The notes beneath the pieces were generated by a model. The model did not search any database. It was given only the letters and a program-made list of their open reading frames with translations, and was not told the origin of the DNA. The translations under genes and the position numbers were made by a program. Below, piece by piece: positions 8,731 to 18,007 of a DNA stretch of 64,000 nucleotides. The number at the start of each line of letters is the position of its first letter. Position 1 is the first letter of the stretch. The DNA lies in contig NZ_CP019609.1 of assembly GCF_001998885.1 (NCBI RefSeq), positions 1,042,001 through 1,106,000 of the forward strand. Reading direction: 5' to 3'. The DNA is from Vagococcus penaei (lineage in GTDB: Bacteria > Bacillota > Bacilli > Lactobacillales > Vagococcaceae).

Positions 8731-9450
8731 TTATTTTCTATTCAATAATTGATAAAGCCTTTCTGTTCCCCGAGAAATTGATCGTTTCGCTCTTCGACCA
8801 GAGTTATCTTGTGAGCTCGTTACCTCTTGTAATTCATCAATCGATACGCCTAACTCACTACTAATGGCACCTTCGACTACTTGAGTTGCCTGTACTGAAT
8901 TGGTTACTCTAACTTCAGATTCTTGGTACTTATTTCCTATCATATCCGAAAATTTTATTGCAGTCTGAACTGTTGCAGCTGCACCTGGTTCCATTAAGAT
9001 ATACAATTGATTTTGATGATCTTTGAACCAAAAAATATCATCACTTGCAGACTGATTTACTGGTGAAAAGCTAACCTCTACACTATCTTCTGTATTATCA
9101 ATAAAAGCTCTCTCTGATTCAGGAATACCTGTTAACTGATCATCCACATAGGCAAATTTAATCTCTGACAGATTCTTAATTCTCATTATGGCTGGAATAG
9201 ATCCAGTATTACTAATTTTACCCTCTAATGATGTCTCTAATCCAGGTTCAAAATTAATGGGATCATCAACTTGTGGGAAATCAGCCTCTACTTTTAAACT
9301 ACCAAGTGATATAGTCTGTACAACGTCCTCTTTAACTGTCCACCATGCATAAGTTCCTCCCATTACTAGCGTAAATAAAATAGCTACAACTAAAACTATC
9401 TTAAAATAGCCGCTTTTTAGAACGGATACAATCTTATTCTTATTAATCAT
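8731..9450 (-). CDS. TasA/CalY-like SipW-dependent surface protein (239 aa)
   Basis: Likely exported, fibre-type or camelysin-like surface protein. The N-terminus has a lysine-rich start, a hydrophobic stretch (about 17-32) and GGTYAWWT, the SipW-type cleavage region seen in TasA/CalY proteins. An LGSLKVEADFP-type first strand of the mature domain follows. It overlaps the signal peptidase gene by 4 bp, and the pairing strongly supports the assignment. The last ~25 residues are unusually basic (RRAKRSISRG), with no sorting motif. Catalytic activity is not implied. It may form extracellular fibres or bind the wall; this is inferred from family and context. Confidence 0.75.
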   Translation of the reverse strand: MINKNKIVSVLKSGYFKIVLVVAILFTLVMGGTYAWWTVKEDVVQTISLGSLKVEADFPQVDDPINFEPGLETSLEGKISNTGSIPAIMRIKNLSEIKFAYVDDQLTGIPESERAFIDNTEDSVEVSFSPVNQSASDDIFWFKDHQNQLYILMEPGAAATVQTAIKFSDMIGNKYQESEVRVTNSVQATQVVEGAISSELGVSIDELQEVTSSQDNSGRRAKRSISRGTERLYQLLNRK

Positions 9451-9944
9451 TGTCTTGTTCTCCTTTTTTTATAAATATATGTGCCAAGTAAATGATGTCC
9501 ATATTTTTTAATTACAATCATTATCAAAATTACCATTATTATGAGGATTAAAATAGCAGGTTTCGCTAGCAGCACCCATAAAATACCAATATAGGGGATA
9601 ACAAATTTGACTTTACCAACAATAGTGTCAGCCTCTGTTTTTCTAGAATCAACCTGACTATTTTGATCTCCCTTAGTGATTAAAGTTTTTGTTCCCAAAC
9701 TGTCCTCGATCATTGCAATACGATGCGTAACAAACTCATCATTTACTTGAACGCTTACTATATCGCCAACTTGCAGTGGATTTTTATCTGCCACTTTAAT
9801 GGCAATTAAACTATTTTTAGGAATCGCTGCACCCATACTATCACTTAAAACGAGTTTCAATTGATATCCGAAGTAAGTCTTTTGATCAGAAACCCTCACA
9901 ACTATTACAAAAAATAATAACGTTAATAAACAAAATGTTATCAC
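9447..9944 (-). CDS. sipW: Signal peptidase I, SipW (ER) type, N-terminus broken by a poly-A frameshift
   Basis: ER-type signal peptidase that would process the neighbouring TasA/CalY-like protein. The Ser nucleophile lies in LSDSMG and the catalytic His in FVTHRI (ER-type Ser/His rather than Ser/Lys). GDQN and a C-terminal membrane segment follow. The open frame begins at a GTG (9944) without a good RBS. A well-placed ATG at 9981-9979 with AGAGGA reads MITKK and then stops, because an A8 tract (9966-9973) puts it out of frame. Seven or ten A's would give MITKKVKHVASLVITF, a normal SipW start. Either the gene is inactive, the base count is wrong, or slippage restores it. Confidence 0.75.
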   Translation of the reverse strand: MITFCLLTLLFFVIVVRVSDQKTYFGYQLKLVLSDSMGAAIPKNSLIAIKVADKNPLQVGDIVSVQVNDEFVTHRIAMIEDSLGTKTLITKGDQNSQVDSRKTEADTIVGKVKFVIPYIGILWVLLAKPAILILIIMVILIMIVIKKYGHHLLGTYIYKKRRTRQ

Positions 9945-9965
9945 TAAAGATGCAACATGCTTAAC

Positions 9966-9973
9966 TTTTTTTT
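9966..9973 (-). repeat. A8 homopolymer at the sipW frameshift
   Basis: Eight A's on the minus strand, five codons after the likely true ATG. Loss of one A or gain of two would join the ATG to the main reading frame. This makes it a candidate phase-variation, slippage or sequencing-error site. Confidence 0.7.
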
Positions 9974-9999
9974 GTTATCATTTTAATCCTCTTCATTTC

Positions 10000-12900
10000 T
10001 TACTTAGTGACTCTAACAATGAAACTAACTGTGCGACCATCATCTAACGTTGCCGTTACTTTAGTTAAACCAGCTTTTTTAGCTATTAATTGATTTGTAG
10101 CATCTACTTCAACAATCGCTGGTTTTTGAACTGCCCAATTGATGTCTTGATTTGCAAAAATAGTATCGCTTCCCACTTCTGATAATTCTAATAGCCGTGT
10201 TTTTCCTATTTTTAAAATCTCTAGTTGTTTGACATTTAGAGTTAACTCAGTACCTTGTCCACTAACTTTATGCTGCTCAATTGTAACAAGTTCCTGTTCC
10301 AATTGCATAGTCATCGTGTCCAATTCAGCTTGAGTTACTGCCGCATCATTAAGCATTGCTTTGGCTTTTTCAACGATTGAGTGTAACTGTTGCCAAGCTT
10401 CTTTTTGATAATTCGATTCAATTAAAGTCTCACTATTAGTAATTAAGGATTGTAGACCTTGTGCATCAACTTTAGAGCCATCTTTACTTTGTACAGCCAG
10501 CCAACTTAAAATTGGATCCTCATTACCTACTTTACTAATCACAACATCAATAAAACCATCTGCTTTCATTGAGAATTCTTGTTGATTTGTCACGTCTTTG
10601 TTATCCTGATTTAACGTAATCTGTGATTCGTTTAATCGCTCTTTATTTTTGTAGATACTAACGGTCATTGGACGTTGAGCATTCCACCATTCTTGGTAAC
10701 CGGTAGTTAACTTATATTGGCCTTTCTTAAGGAATAATCGATAATCAATTGACTTCCCTTTATTAGCCCACCAACCAGTTTCAGCTAAATCCTTGCCTTC
10801 GTGAACACCTAAATCGTAGTCCGTATCATTATCAAAAATAGAATCGCCTATGTAACCTGCTTGATTATCTTCACTAAATTTTTGATTGGTTGATTCATTT
10901 AACAAGTTTGGATTTTGACTCTTTACAGATTCAAAAAAGGCGGATTTTTTTGTACCACTATCAAAGAAATACACTAAATCGCTTTTAACCACATGAACAT
11001 CGTGACTAAACTCCCTATTAATTTCTTTTAATTTACCTTTTACTTTCACAACACCAATATCTGATTTTAATTGATTCGATAGCTCCCATTCGACTTCTAA
11101 CTCTTGCTTTTTCGTTCCATAAGTTATCTCCACTCTCTTAGGTAATTTCGGTAGTATATCATCTGGTGATTGAACAGTTTTAACTAAGTCAGTTGTGACA
11201 TCGAATAATCCTTTGTTCTCTAATTCTTCTAATGTCCAATTTTCTGCACGTCTAATCGCTAACCTATCTTGATCAAGGAATTCAATTGGTAACCAGACAT
11301 ATCGAGATTCACTTAAATCCCATGGTTGCCATCTGTCACCCATATAAATATATTTTCCATTTTCCGGATCAACTGGAATCACATTCGTACTTTGAGTGTC
11401 ATATGTCGTATGTCCACCCCAATCAGCTGATGGATCTCCCATACCTGTCCACGGTCCCATAGGATGATCTGCAACAGCATATTGAGCAGGATTGGGCGCC
11501 CACCCTGTTAGACCAGAGTTAATTATGTAATACTTTTTCTTATATTTAAACATTGCTGGTGCTTCACGTGACCAGTTAACAAAATTTCTAGTAAAATCTT
11601 TGCCCTCAACGGCTTTATCTGGAGAGGTAATCAATTGAGTATAATCATCACTTAGTTTTGATACAAACGTCGTTTTATTTCCTTCTGATGAATAAACAAC
11701 ATAGGCCGTTTGATCATCATCTTTAAACAACGTCATATCTCGAACTGATCCCCGACCATTCCATCCATCAAATCCATAATCACCATTCGGATCATTATGA
11801 TAATTTAATTTATAACTGCCAAGTAATTTGAATGGTCCTGTTGGCTTGTCACTAATAGCGACACCTGCTTTAGCTTTTCCATAATCGGCATCACTACCTG
11901 GAAAACGACCATCTGCATGAAACCAAATGACATATTTTTTAGTTTTTTCATTATAAAGCATTTTGGGTCTTTCCATCACAGTATTATTTCTGTCTAAATC
12001 AATAAAAATATCTGATTGTTTTTCTTTGGAATACTCTGCATATAATGTTTTAAAATAATCATCTGTCTCAAATTGTCTATCATCTTCCATAGTTTTTAGA
12101 ACCACACCCTCATCAGTCCAATTATATAAGTCCGTTGAAGAATACATGTGAATGCCACCTACTGGACGATAATCGTAAGTTTTATCCTCGCCTATCCAAT
12201 AGTATTTTTCGACACCATCGACTGTCAATTTCTGGATTTGTCCACCATGAGCTTGAATTTTGTTACCATTTGTATCGTACATCAAATCACCTTTCACACC
12301 TGTAAAAGCGGTGTAAGGTGATTGTTTTTCTTTTTCTTTAACAGTGGAAACTTTAATATAATTAATTAACGGATCTTGTTTTGAACTGTCTCTGCGTGGA
12401 CTTTTTATCCCTACATTCAATTGGCCATCTGTTACTTCAGTGACAAATGTCTTACTTTCCCATTGTCCATTATTTAATTCAACATCAGCCGCTACTGTTT
12501 GCCCTTCTAACATAATATTAACGAGTCGATTGTCCCAAAAGTGTTTAAATCCAACTGTTACTTCGTACGTATTATCTGCCATATTAGTAAATTTTTGTTG
12601 TGGTACATCAAACGTATAACCAAGTATACTATCATATTTATTAAATAACACATCGTCTGCCATATAAAGATAACTTAATCCGACGTCATTGGTATCATCT
12701 CCATGCCTGACTCCTTTAGCATATTTTGTTGCTTGATCAATTCCCCAAGAAAAACCTGTTTTAGCATCTTCTCCATATGGTTGATCCATACTTGACTGTA
12801 ATATTCCCAATTTCTCATTGTTAGGAATAACGGTTGGGTCTTTAGTTCCAGCATTAACAGTGTATAAAATATTGTCATTTTCTTTTAACATACTATCTGT

Positions 12901-13023
12901 GATGTCTTTCTTTTCTGCATGGACAGTACCATCAAAGCCAATCACTGATGTACCAACTGATAATAAAGAAATAAAACAGGCGGTTTTTAAACAAGTAGAA
13001 TTAAAAAAAAGCTTTTTTATCAT
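10000..13023 (-). CDS. Secreted GH43-type glycoside hydrolase with Big and FIVAR domains (1007 aa)
   Basis: Extracellular glycosidase. A signal peptide spans about 1-36 (ends TVHA). An N-terminal carbohydrate-binding-like region is followed by a five-bladed GH43 domain at about 240-610 with NKIQAHGGQ, VMERPKMLYN, VRDMTLFKDD and SREAPAMF motifs. These resemble the GH43 clade active on beta-1,3-galactan, so a galactan substrate is my inference. Next come a Big_4-like strand region, a second CBM-like region (~715-840), a FIVAR helical segment (~850-910) and a C-terminal Big_2-like domain. There is no LPXTG. It lies just upstream of sipW (55 bp to the open frame, 18 bp to the presumed ATG) and is co-directional with it. 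A cre site lies upstream. Confidence 0.85.
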   Translation of the reverse strand: MIKKLFFNSTCLKTACFISLLSVGTSVIGFDGTVHAEKKDITDSMLKENDNILYTVNAGTKDPTVIPNNEKLGILQSSMDQPYGEDAKTGFSWGIDQATKYAKGVRHGDDTNDVGLSYLYMADDVLFNKYDSILGYTFDVPQQKFTNMADNTYEVTVGFKHFWDNRLVNIMLEGQTVAADVELNNGQWESKTFVTEVTDGQLNVGIKSPRRDSSKQDPLINYIKVSTVKEKEKQSPYTAFTGVKGDLMYDTNGNKIQAHGGQIQKLTVDGVEKYYWIGEDKTYDYRPVGGIHMYSSTDLYNWTDEGVVLKTMEDDRQFETDDYFKTLYAEYSKEKQSDIFIDLDRNNTVMERPKMLYNEKTKKYVIWFHADGRFPGSDADYGKAKAGVAISDKPTGPFKLLGSYKLNYHNDPNGDYGFDGWNGRGSVRDMTLFKDDDQTAYVVYSSEGNKTTFVSKLSDDYTQLITSPDKAVEGKDFTRNFVNWSREAPAMFKYKKKYYIINSGLTGWAPNPAQYAVADHPMGPWTGMGDPSADWGGHTTYDTQSTNVIPVDPENGKYIYMGDRWQPWDLSESRYVWLPIEFLDQDRLAIRRAENWTLEELENKGLFDVTTDLVKTVQSPDDILPKLPKRVEITYGTKKQELEVEWELSNQLKSDIGVVKVKGKLKEINREFSHDVHVVKSDLVYFFDSGTKKSAFFESVKSQNPNLLNESTNQKFSEDNQAGYIGDSIFDNDTDYDLGVHEGKDLAETGWWANKGKSIDYRLFLKKGQYKLTTGYQEWWNAQRPMTVSIYKNKERLNESQITLNQDNKDVTNQQEFSMKADGFIDVVISKVGNEDPILSWLAVQSKDGSKVDAQGLQSLITNSETLIESNYQKEAWQQLHSIVEKAKAMLNDAAVTQAELDTMTMQLEQELVTIEQHKVSGQGTELTLNVKQLEILKIGKTRLLELSEVGSDTIFANQDINWAVQKPAIVEVDATNQLIAKKAGLTKVTATLDDGRTVSFIVRVTK

Positions 13024-13120
13024 TGCGTTCTTCTCCTTTTATTTTATAAATAGGCCAACTGAAAATTTTTACCCTCCTCTCTCATTATTCATCATAACTT
13101 TACAGTTTAACTATTTAGAT

Positions 13121-13134
13121 AGAAAGCGTTTTCT
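13121..13134. promoter_or_regulatory. Candidate cre (CcpA) site upstream of the GH43 operon
   Basis: AGAAAGCGTTTTCT is palindromic around the central CG and fits the cre consensus closely. It lies about 100 bp upstream of the GH43 start, so the secreted glycosidase operon is probably under carbon catabolite repression. Confidence 0.6.
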
Positions 13135-13381
13135 TGAAAACGATAAAATAATTGCAAATTTATAAAAAAAGTCCAAATTTATAACTTTTAATATATTAAT
13201 TCCTAGAACTATTTCCAAGTAGTCAATACTCTGCTTGAATCTCTTTAACAAATTATTGGAATGGCAACACTTTTTTTGACAAATATTATAAGGTGTCAAA
13301 ACATTGGTACTGTTATCCGATTACCCTTGACCATGAGCCTCTCAAACTGTGACTCTTTCGCGGTGTGTTGACTTATAAAAA

Positions 13382-14218
13382 TCAACCCGCTATCTCACAC
13401 GTATCACAGTTTGACTCATCCTCAAGGGAAGCTATCGCTAATCTCTGAGCTCTGATACTAAGCGGAGTGACATAATTCAATGCTCCGTGTATTCTGAAAT
13501 GATTCCACCAATGAACATAGTCATAAAGAGCCACAGATAATTCTTTTAGTGTCTCAAACTGATTGGGATAAACGAACTCTGCTTTAAAGGATTTATAAGT
13601 TGACTCGGCGACGGCATTATCCCAGGGATTTCCTTTTCTACTCAACGATCGCTTGATATTAAATGTATTTAGTATGGTATCAATCACTTGGTTATCAAAT
13701 TCTTTTCCTCTATCAGTATGAAACAACTGAATGTTTGTTAAGGCGTACGGAATCGTATAAAATGCCTGTTTAACTAATTCGGCATCTTTTGATGCCCCAC
13801 AACTAAATCCAATGATTTCTCGATTAAATAAATCAAGAATTAAACAGACATAGTGCCAACGATTGCCAACCTTGACATAAGTTAAATCGGCGACAACTTT
13901 TTCTAATGGCATAACGGAGTTAAAATGACGTTTTAATTGATTGGTTATTTTAGACTCATTCACATTAGAAGATACCACCTTAAAATAAGCTTTCGTATAC
14001 ACAGAAACGAGGTTTCTGTGTCGCATAATCCTTCTAATTTTTCTTCTACTGAGAATGATGCCTTCTAAACTAAGTGCTTTTTTTATTTTACGAGCGCCAT
14101 AAGCTTTTTTATTTTGGCGAAAAATCATTTCCACAATTTCTTCTAGTTCACTTTCTAGTAATGGCTTCTTTTCCTGATAATAGTAAGTTTGTCTTGATAT
14201 TTTAAGGACTCGGCACAT
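13382..14218 (-). CDS. IS3-family transposase OrfB (DDE integrase domain)
   Basis: Integrase catalytic part of the IS3-type transposase. It has an HTH_21-like start (KKAYGARKIKKAL), then a core with Asp in VVADLTYV, Asp in LFHTDRGKEF and Glu in NAVAESTYKSF: a complete DDE set. The listed start is the first Met, but the frame is open upstream into the end of orfA (KRQVIKANKHKYSISAMC), as expected when OrfB is made only as an OrfAB fusion by -1 frameshifting at CGAAAAG (14262-14267 region). It appears intact. Confidence 0.9.
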   Translation of the reverse strand: MCRVLKISRQTYYYQEKKPLLESELEEIVEMIFRQNKKAYGARKIKKALSLEGIILSRRKIRRIMRHRNLVSVYTKAYFKVVSSNVNESKITNQLKRHFNSVMPLEKVVADLTYVKVGNRWHYVCLILDLFNREIIGFSCGASKDAELVKQAFYTIPYALTNIQLFHTDRGKEFDNQVIDTILNTFNIKRSLSRKGNPWDNAVAESTYKSFKAEFVYPNQFETLKELSVALYDYVHWWNHFRIHGALNYVTPLSIRAQRLAIASLEDESNCDTCEIAG

Positions 14219-14253
14219 CGCTGATATAGAATATTTATGTTTGTTGGCTTTAA

Positions 14254-14583
<330 letters not shown>

Positions 14584-14958
14584 ACCTTATTTTTTCTGTC
14601 TAGTCAAGTGTAGCCTATCCATATCTTAAATGATAAAGATATTTTTTAATCATAATGATATAGCCAAAAATATTAACTTATAATTATTAAAAATATCAAA
14701 TTTCAATTGATGAACTTTTAAGGAACTTAATTTTTTAAAGCATTTACATTACGCATTCGCTAACTTTTGACTGTTGTTTTAAATTATTATATTAGAGTTT
14801 ATGATAAATAATTTATCTATAAAAATATTGATTATCTAAAACTAACCAAACTATTTATTTCACTCTTCTATTTTTATATTTAAAATGGACAAAATAATAA
14901 AGTCTAATCTTCTTAAAACATTCTTCATAAAAAAAAGCCTAGATTAGCCATAAATAAT

Positions 14959-15018
14959 TCATATTTTCAGACTAATATATAAGCATAACAACAAAACAAC
15001 CCTAACAAACTTTTTCAT
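14959..15018 (-). CDS. Possible 19-aa hydrophobic peptide
   Basis: ATG at 15018 preceded by GGAGGAG at good spacing. It encodes a lysine-started hydrophobic peptide (MKKFVRVVLLLCLYIS...) ending at TGA. It looks like a signal-peptide or lipoprotein-leader fragment, or a small membrane or signalling peptide. It may equally be the surviving 5' end of a gene destroyed by the nearby IS3 insertion. Only the RBS and composition support it. Confidence 0.3.
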   Translation of the reverse strand: MKKFVRVVLLLCLYISLKI

Positions 15019-15057
15019 TTTATTTACTCCTCCAAAGTAAATAAACAACTCCTTTTT

Positions 15058-15084
15058 CCCTTAGTTATAACTAAGGGTTTTTTT
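15058..15084 (+). terminator. Orphan plus-strand terminator
   Basis: CCCTTAGTTATAACTAAGGG is a perfect palindrome followed by seven T's. It is a strong intrinsic terminator on the plus strand, but no plus-strand gene is visible upstream in the gap. Confidence 0.7.
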
Positions 15085-15092
15085 ATATAAAA

Positions 15093-15151
15093 AATACAAA
15101 TAAGGTGCATCCTCTATAGTAAAAATTTAGACGATGCACCTTATTTGTATT
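15093..15151 (-). terminator. Terminator of the oxidoreductase gene
   Basis: A 19-bp stem (AATACAAATAAGGTGCATC with its complement at 15133-15151) around a 21-nt loop. It is followed on the minus strand by a T-rich run. Confidence 0.75.
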
Positions 15152-15157
15152 CATGCA

Positions 15158-16156
15158 TTACTGAACTGCTACAACTGTTCGTCCTGTATGCGTTCCCGCT
15201 AACAATTCCGATACGGTATCTAAAATGGTTGTCAAATCACAATCATTCACACGCAAATTGGCCAATAATTCACGATTCACAGATTCGCTAATACGCGTCC
15301 ATAAAGCTGCTTTAGTCTCGCCGCTTAGTTGCACTGAATCAACACCAACTAGTGCAATACCACGCAAGATAAATGGTAAAACCGTTGTTGAAAAAGCAAT
15401 ACCACTCGCGTTTCCACACAAAGCTACTGCTCCACCATAATTTACTTTAGGTAACACATTTTCAACTAATGCTCCACCAACCGTATCAATCATGTAGCTA
15501 ACTTGTTGCTTTTCAAGTGGACGTTTCTTTTCTGACTCTAATTCTGCTGGTGAGATAACTTGTGTCGCACCGATACTCTTTAGGTAATCCACTGTTTCTT
15601 CTTTACGGCTAATAGCAATAATATTTTTGTAGCCCAATGAGGCTAATAAAATAATCGCTAAACTACCAACCCCACCTGTTGCCCCACTCACCATAACGGG
15701 AGTATCATAATTACCAGCCAAACCTTCCACTTCTAAACGTTGGATAGCATGCATTGCTGTAATCCCTGCTGTACCAAAAAACATACTTTCTTTTTCTGAC
15801 AAGCCTGTCGGTAACGGTAAAATCCACTCGCTAGGAATGCGTGCGATTTCACTAAGGCCTCCAGTGTGTGATACACCTGTTCCTTGACCAGTCACCACAA
15901 CTTTATCGCCTACTTTTAACTTATCTGAGGTTGTTTCGATTACTTCACCCGCTAAGTCAATCCCTGGAATCATTGGAAAATGACGAATAACCCCACTTTT
16001 TGTTTTTGTTGCTAAAGCATCTTTATAATTAATTGCGGAATAACTGACTTTAATCAGTGTATCCCCTTCTGATAACTGGCTAACATCACACGTTGTTACA
16101 TCTGCTTGGACTTGACCGTCTGTTTTTGTTAATAAAAGCGCTTTAAATTTATCCAT
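15158..16156 (-). CDS. MDR-family quinone oxidoreductase / acryloyl-CoA reductase-like (332 aa)
   Basis: Zinc-independent medium-chain dehydrogenase of the YhdH/YhfP (AcuI) family. The N-terminal GroES-like fold carries INYKDALATKT and GIDLAGEV. The Rossmann domain has GATGGVGSLAIILLASLGY and NADPH-type ISRKEE. The length is typical. These enzymes reduce acryloyl-CoA or quinone-like substrates with NADPH, and the substrate here is unknown. It is monocistronic, divergent from the polyamine operon, with its own terminator. Confidence 0.9.
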   Translation of the reverse strand: MDKFKALLLTKTDGQVQADVTTCDVSQLSEGDTLIKVSYSAINYKDALATKTKSGVIRHFPMIPGIDLAGEVIETTSDKLKVGDKVVVTGQGTGVSHTGGLSEIARIPSEWILPLPTGLSEKESMFFGTAGITAMHAIQRLEVEGLAGNYDTPVMVSGATGGVGSLAIILLASLGYKNIIAISRKEETVDYLKSIGATQVISPAELESEKKRPLEKQQVSYMIDTVGGALVENVLPKVNYGGAVALCGNASGIAFSTTVLPFILRGIALVGVDSVQLSGETKAALWTRISESVNRELLANLRVNDCDLTTILDTVSELLAGTHTGRTVVAVQ

Positions 16157-16270
16157 CTGCTCAATCCATTCCTTTCTATTTATGACTACTTTCTATTATA
16201 TAGGAAATAATCAAAAATAGCATTGCTTAATTCAGAAGTATCTTGTATAATCGCAATGTTAGTAAACATT

Positions 16271-16291
16271 AAGTTTATTATATATAAACTT
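16271..16291. promoter_or_regulatory. Palindrome in the potR promoter region, possible operator
   Basis: AAGTTTAT-TATAT-ATAAACTT is a perfect 8-bp inverted repeat about 50 bp upstream of the XRE regulator gene, overlapping probable promoter sequence. It is a plausible autoregulatory operator for that protein or part of the divergent promoters. Confidence 0.4.
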
Positions 16292-16339
16292 TTTCGTTGC
16301 AAGAGACTCACGGAATAGTTAAGAAATGAGGAAAATAAT

Positions 16340-16882
16340 GTGTTAATTGGGAAAAAAATCAAGAATTTACGAATTCAAAAAGGCTTGACCCAAGAAGAAT
16401 TAGGCGAACGAACAGATTTAAGTAAAGGGTATATTTCGCAGTTAGAGCGTGATTTAAGTTCACCTTCTTTGGAAACGTTCTTCTCAATCTTAGAAGTTTT
16501 GGGTGTGTCACCAAAAGAATTTTTTGACGAAAAAAAACAAGTTCAACAAGTCGTTTATCAGGAGAACGACTACACAAGTTACGCAGAACCTGATAAAGGC
16601 TACATCATTAATTGGTTAGTACCGGATTCAAATGAAAATGAGATGGAACCTATTTTACTGCATTTTGATGCTCATGGTGAATACAAAGAATTTGAACCAT
16701 CGCTTTCTGATACGTTTGCTTATGTTTTAGTAGGACAAGTCTCGGTTGAGATTGGCTCCGATAAGTACTATGCTAGTAGTGGTGAGACAATTTATTATCG
16801 TGCATTAAAACGACACCAATTAAAAAATGCACACGATGGGATTAGTCGTGTTTTAATTATTGCAACAAACTCTTATTTATAA
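16340..16882 (+). CDS. XRE-cupin transcriptional regulator of the polyamine operon (180 aa)
   Basis: Cytoplasmic DNA-binding regulator. An XRE helix-turn-helix spans about 5-60 ([20 protein letters not shown]), followed by a C-terminal cupin (about 105-175; [19 protein letters not shown]), the PuuR-like architecture. It starts at GTG 16340 after GAGG. Its stop lies 19 bp before potA, so it heads the pot operon and probably represses it in response to polyamines. That role is inferred from position and family. Confidence 0.88.
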   Translation: MLIGKKIKNLRIQKGLTQEELGERTDLSKGYISQLERDLSSPSLETFFSILEVLGVSPKEFFDEKKQVQQVVYQENDYTSYAEPDKGYIINWLVPDSNENEMEPILLHFDAHGEYKEFEPSLSDTFAYVLVGQVSVEIGSDKYYASSGETIYYRALKRHQLKNAHDGISRVLIIATNSYL

Positions 16883-16901
16883 ATTTAAAGGTGGGGATAC
16901 T

Positions 16902-17992
16902 ATGGCAAACAACATTATTCGTTTTGATAATGTTATGAAAGAATTTGATGACACTGTCGTTTTAAAAAATGTCAGTTTCGATATTGAACAAGGAAAATTT
17001 TATACATTATTAGGGCCCTCGGGCTGTGGTAAAACAACAATTTTACGCTTAATTGCTGGTTTTTCTGAGCCGACATCTGGCTCCATTTATTTTGGTGATC
17101 AAGTTATTAATCAGATTCCAGCCAATAAACGTAAAGTCAATACTGTTTTTCAAGATTATGCCTTATTTCCCCACATGAACGTGTTTGACAATGTGGCATT
17201 CGGCCTAAAAATTAAAAAAATGTCAAAACTTGATATTGAAAAAAAAAAGTCTATGAAACCTTACGAATGGTACAACTATCTGGTTTTGAAGAACGTGGTA
17301 TTAGTGAAATGTCAGGTGGTCAACGTCAACGGGTGGCTATCGCTAGAGCACTGGTTAATGAACCAGAAGTCTTATTACTAGATGAACCATTGTCCGCACT
17401 TGATTTAAAATTACGGACTGATATGCAAGCTGAGTTACGTGCCCTACAACAACGTCTAGGAATTACCTTTATTTTTGTAACTCATGACCAAGAAGAAGCT
17501 TTAGCAATGAGTGATGAGATTTTCGTCTTAAATGCTGGAAAAATTGAGCAAAGTGGGACACCTGTTGATATTTACGATGAACCAATCAACCGGTTTGTGG
17601 CTGATTTTATTGGTGAAAGTAATATTGTACGTGGGACAATGATTAAAGATAATTTAGTGTCATTTGTTGGACATGAATTTGAATGTGTTGATAGTGGAAT
17701 GAAGCCAAATGAAACGGTCGATATTGTGATGCGACCAGAAGATTTAACGATTGTTCCTGCTGACCAAGGCAAACTAAAAGCAACAGTTGAAACGGTCTTA
17801 TTCCGTGGTGTCCATTACGAAATCTTTTGTATTGATATGGAAGGCAATGAATGGATGGTGCATTCAACTAGACGTGCTGAAGCTGGCAAGCATATTGGGC
17901 TAATGTTTGAACCAGAAGATATCCATGTCATGCGTTTAGGTGAGTCTGAAGAAGACTTTGATGCACGATTAGAAAGTTATGATGAAGATTAA
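16902..17992 (+). pseudogene. potA: potA, spermidine/putrescine ABC ATPase, frameshifted at an A10 tract
   Basis: ATPase of the polyamine importer. AGGTGGGG precedes the ATG at 16902. The first part has Walker A (GPSGCGKTT) and the Q-loop ([10 protein letters not shown]). The second part, in another frame, has the signature [14 protein letters not shown], Walker B LLLDEP, the H-loop VTHDQEEA and the TOBE region. The frames part at ten A's (17239-17248). Eight A's would read [14 protein letters not shown], the expected sequence; eleven would also restore frame. With potB, potC and potD intact, I suspect a base-count error or slippage more than decay, but as written no full-length PotA is encoded. 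Confidence 0.88.
17239..17248 (+). repeat. A10 homopolymer at the potA frameshift
   Basis: Ten consecutive A's where the family alignment expects GAA AAA AAA GTC. Two extra A's (or one missing A) explain the break. Confidence 0.8.
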
Positions 17993-18007
17993 GGGGGTCT
18001 TGGGACA

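Larger units (their letters stand above)
14640..15157. other. AT-rich gap with one tiny reading frame and two hairpins
   Basis: About 500 bp between the IS3 element and the oxidoreductase gene. It is very AT-rich and has no sizeable open frame. It holds a 19-codon minus-strand frame with a strong RBS (14959-15018), a plus-strand terminator (15058-15084) with no visible gene in front of it, and the terminator of the oxidoreductase gene (15093-15151). The IS3 insertion may have truncated whatever stood here. Confidence 0.6.
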
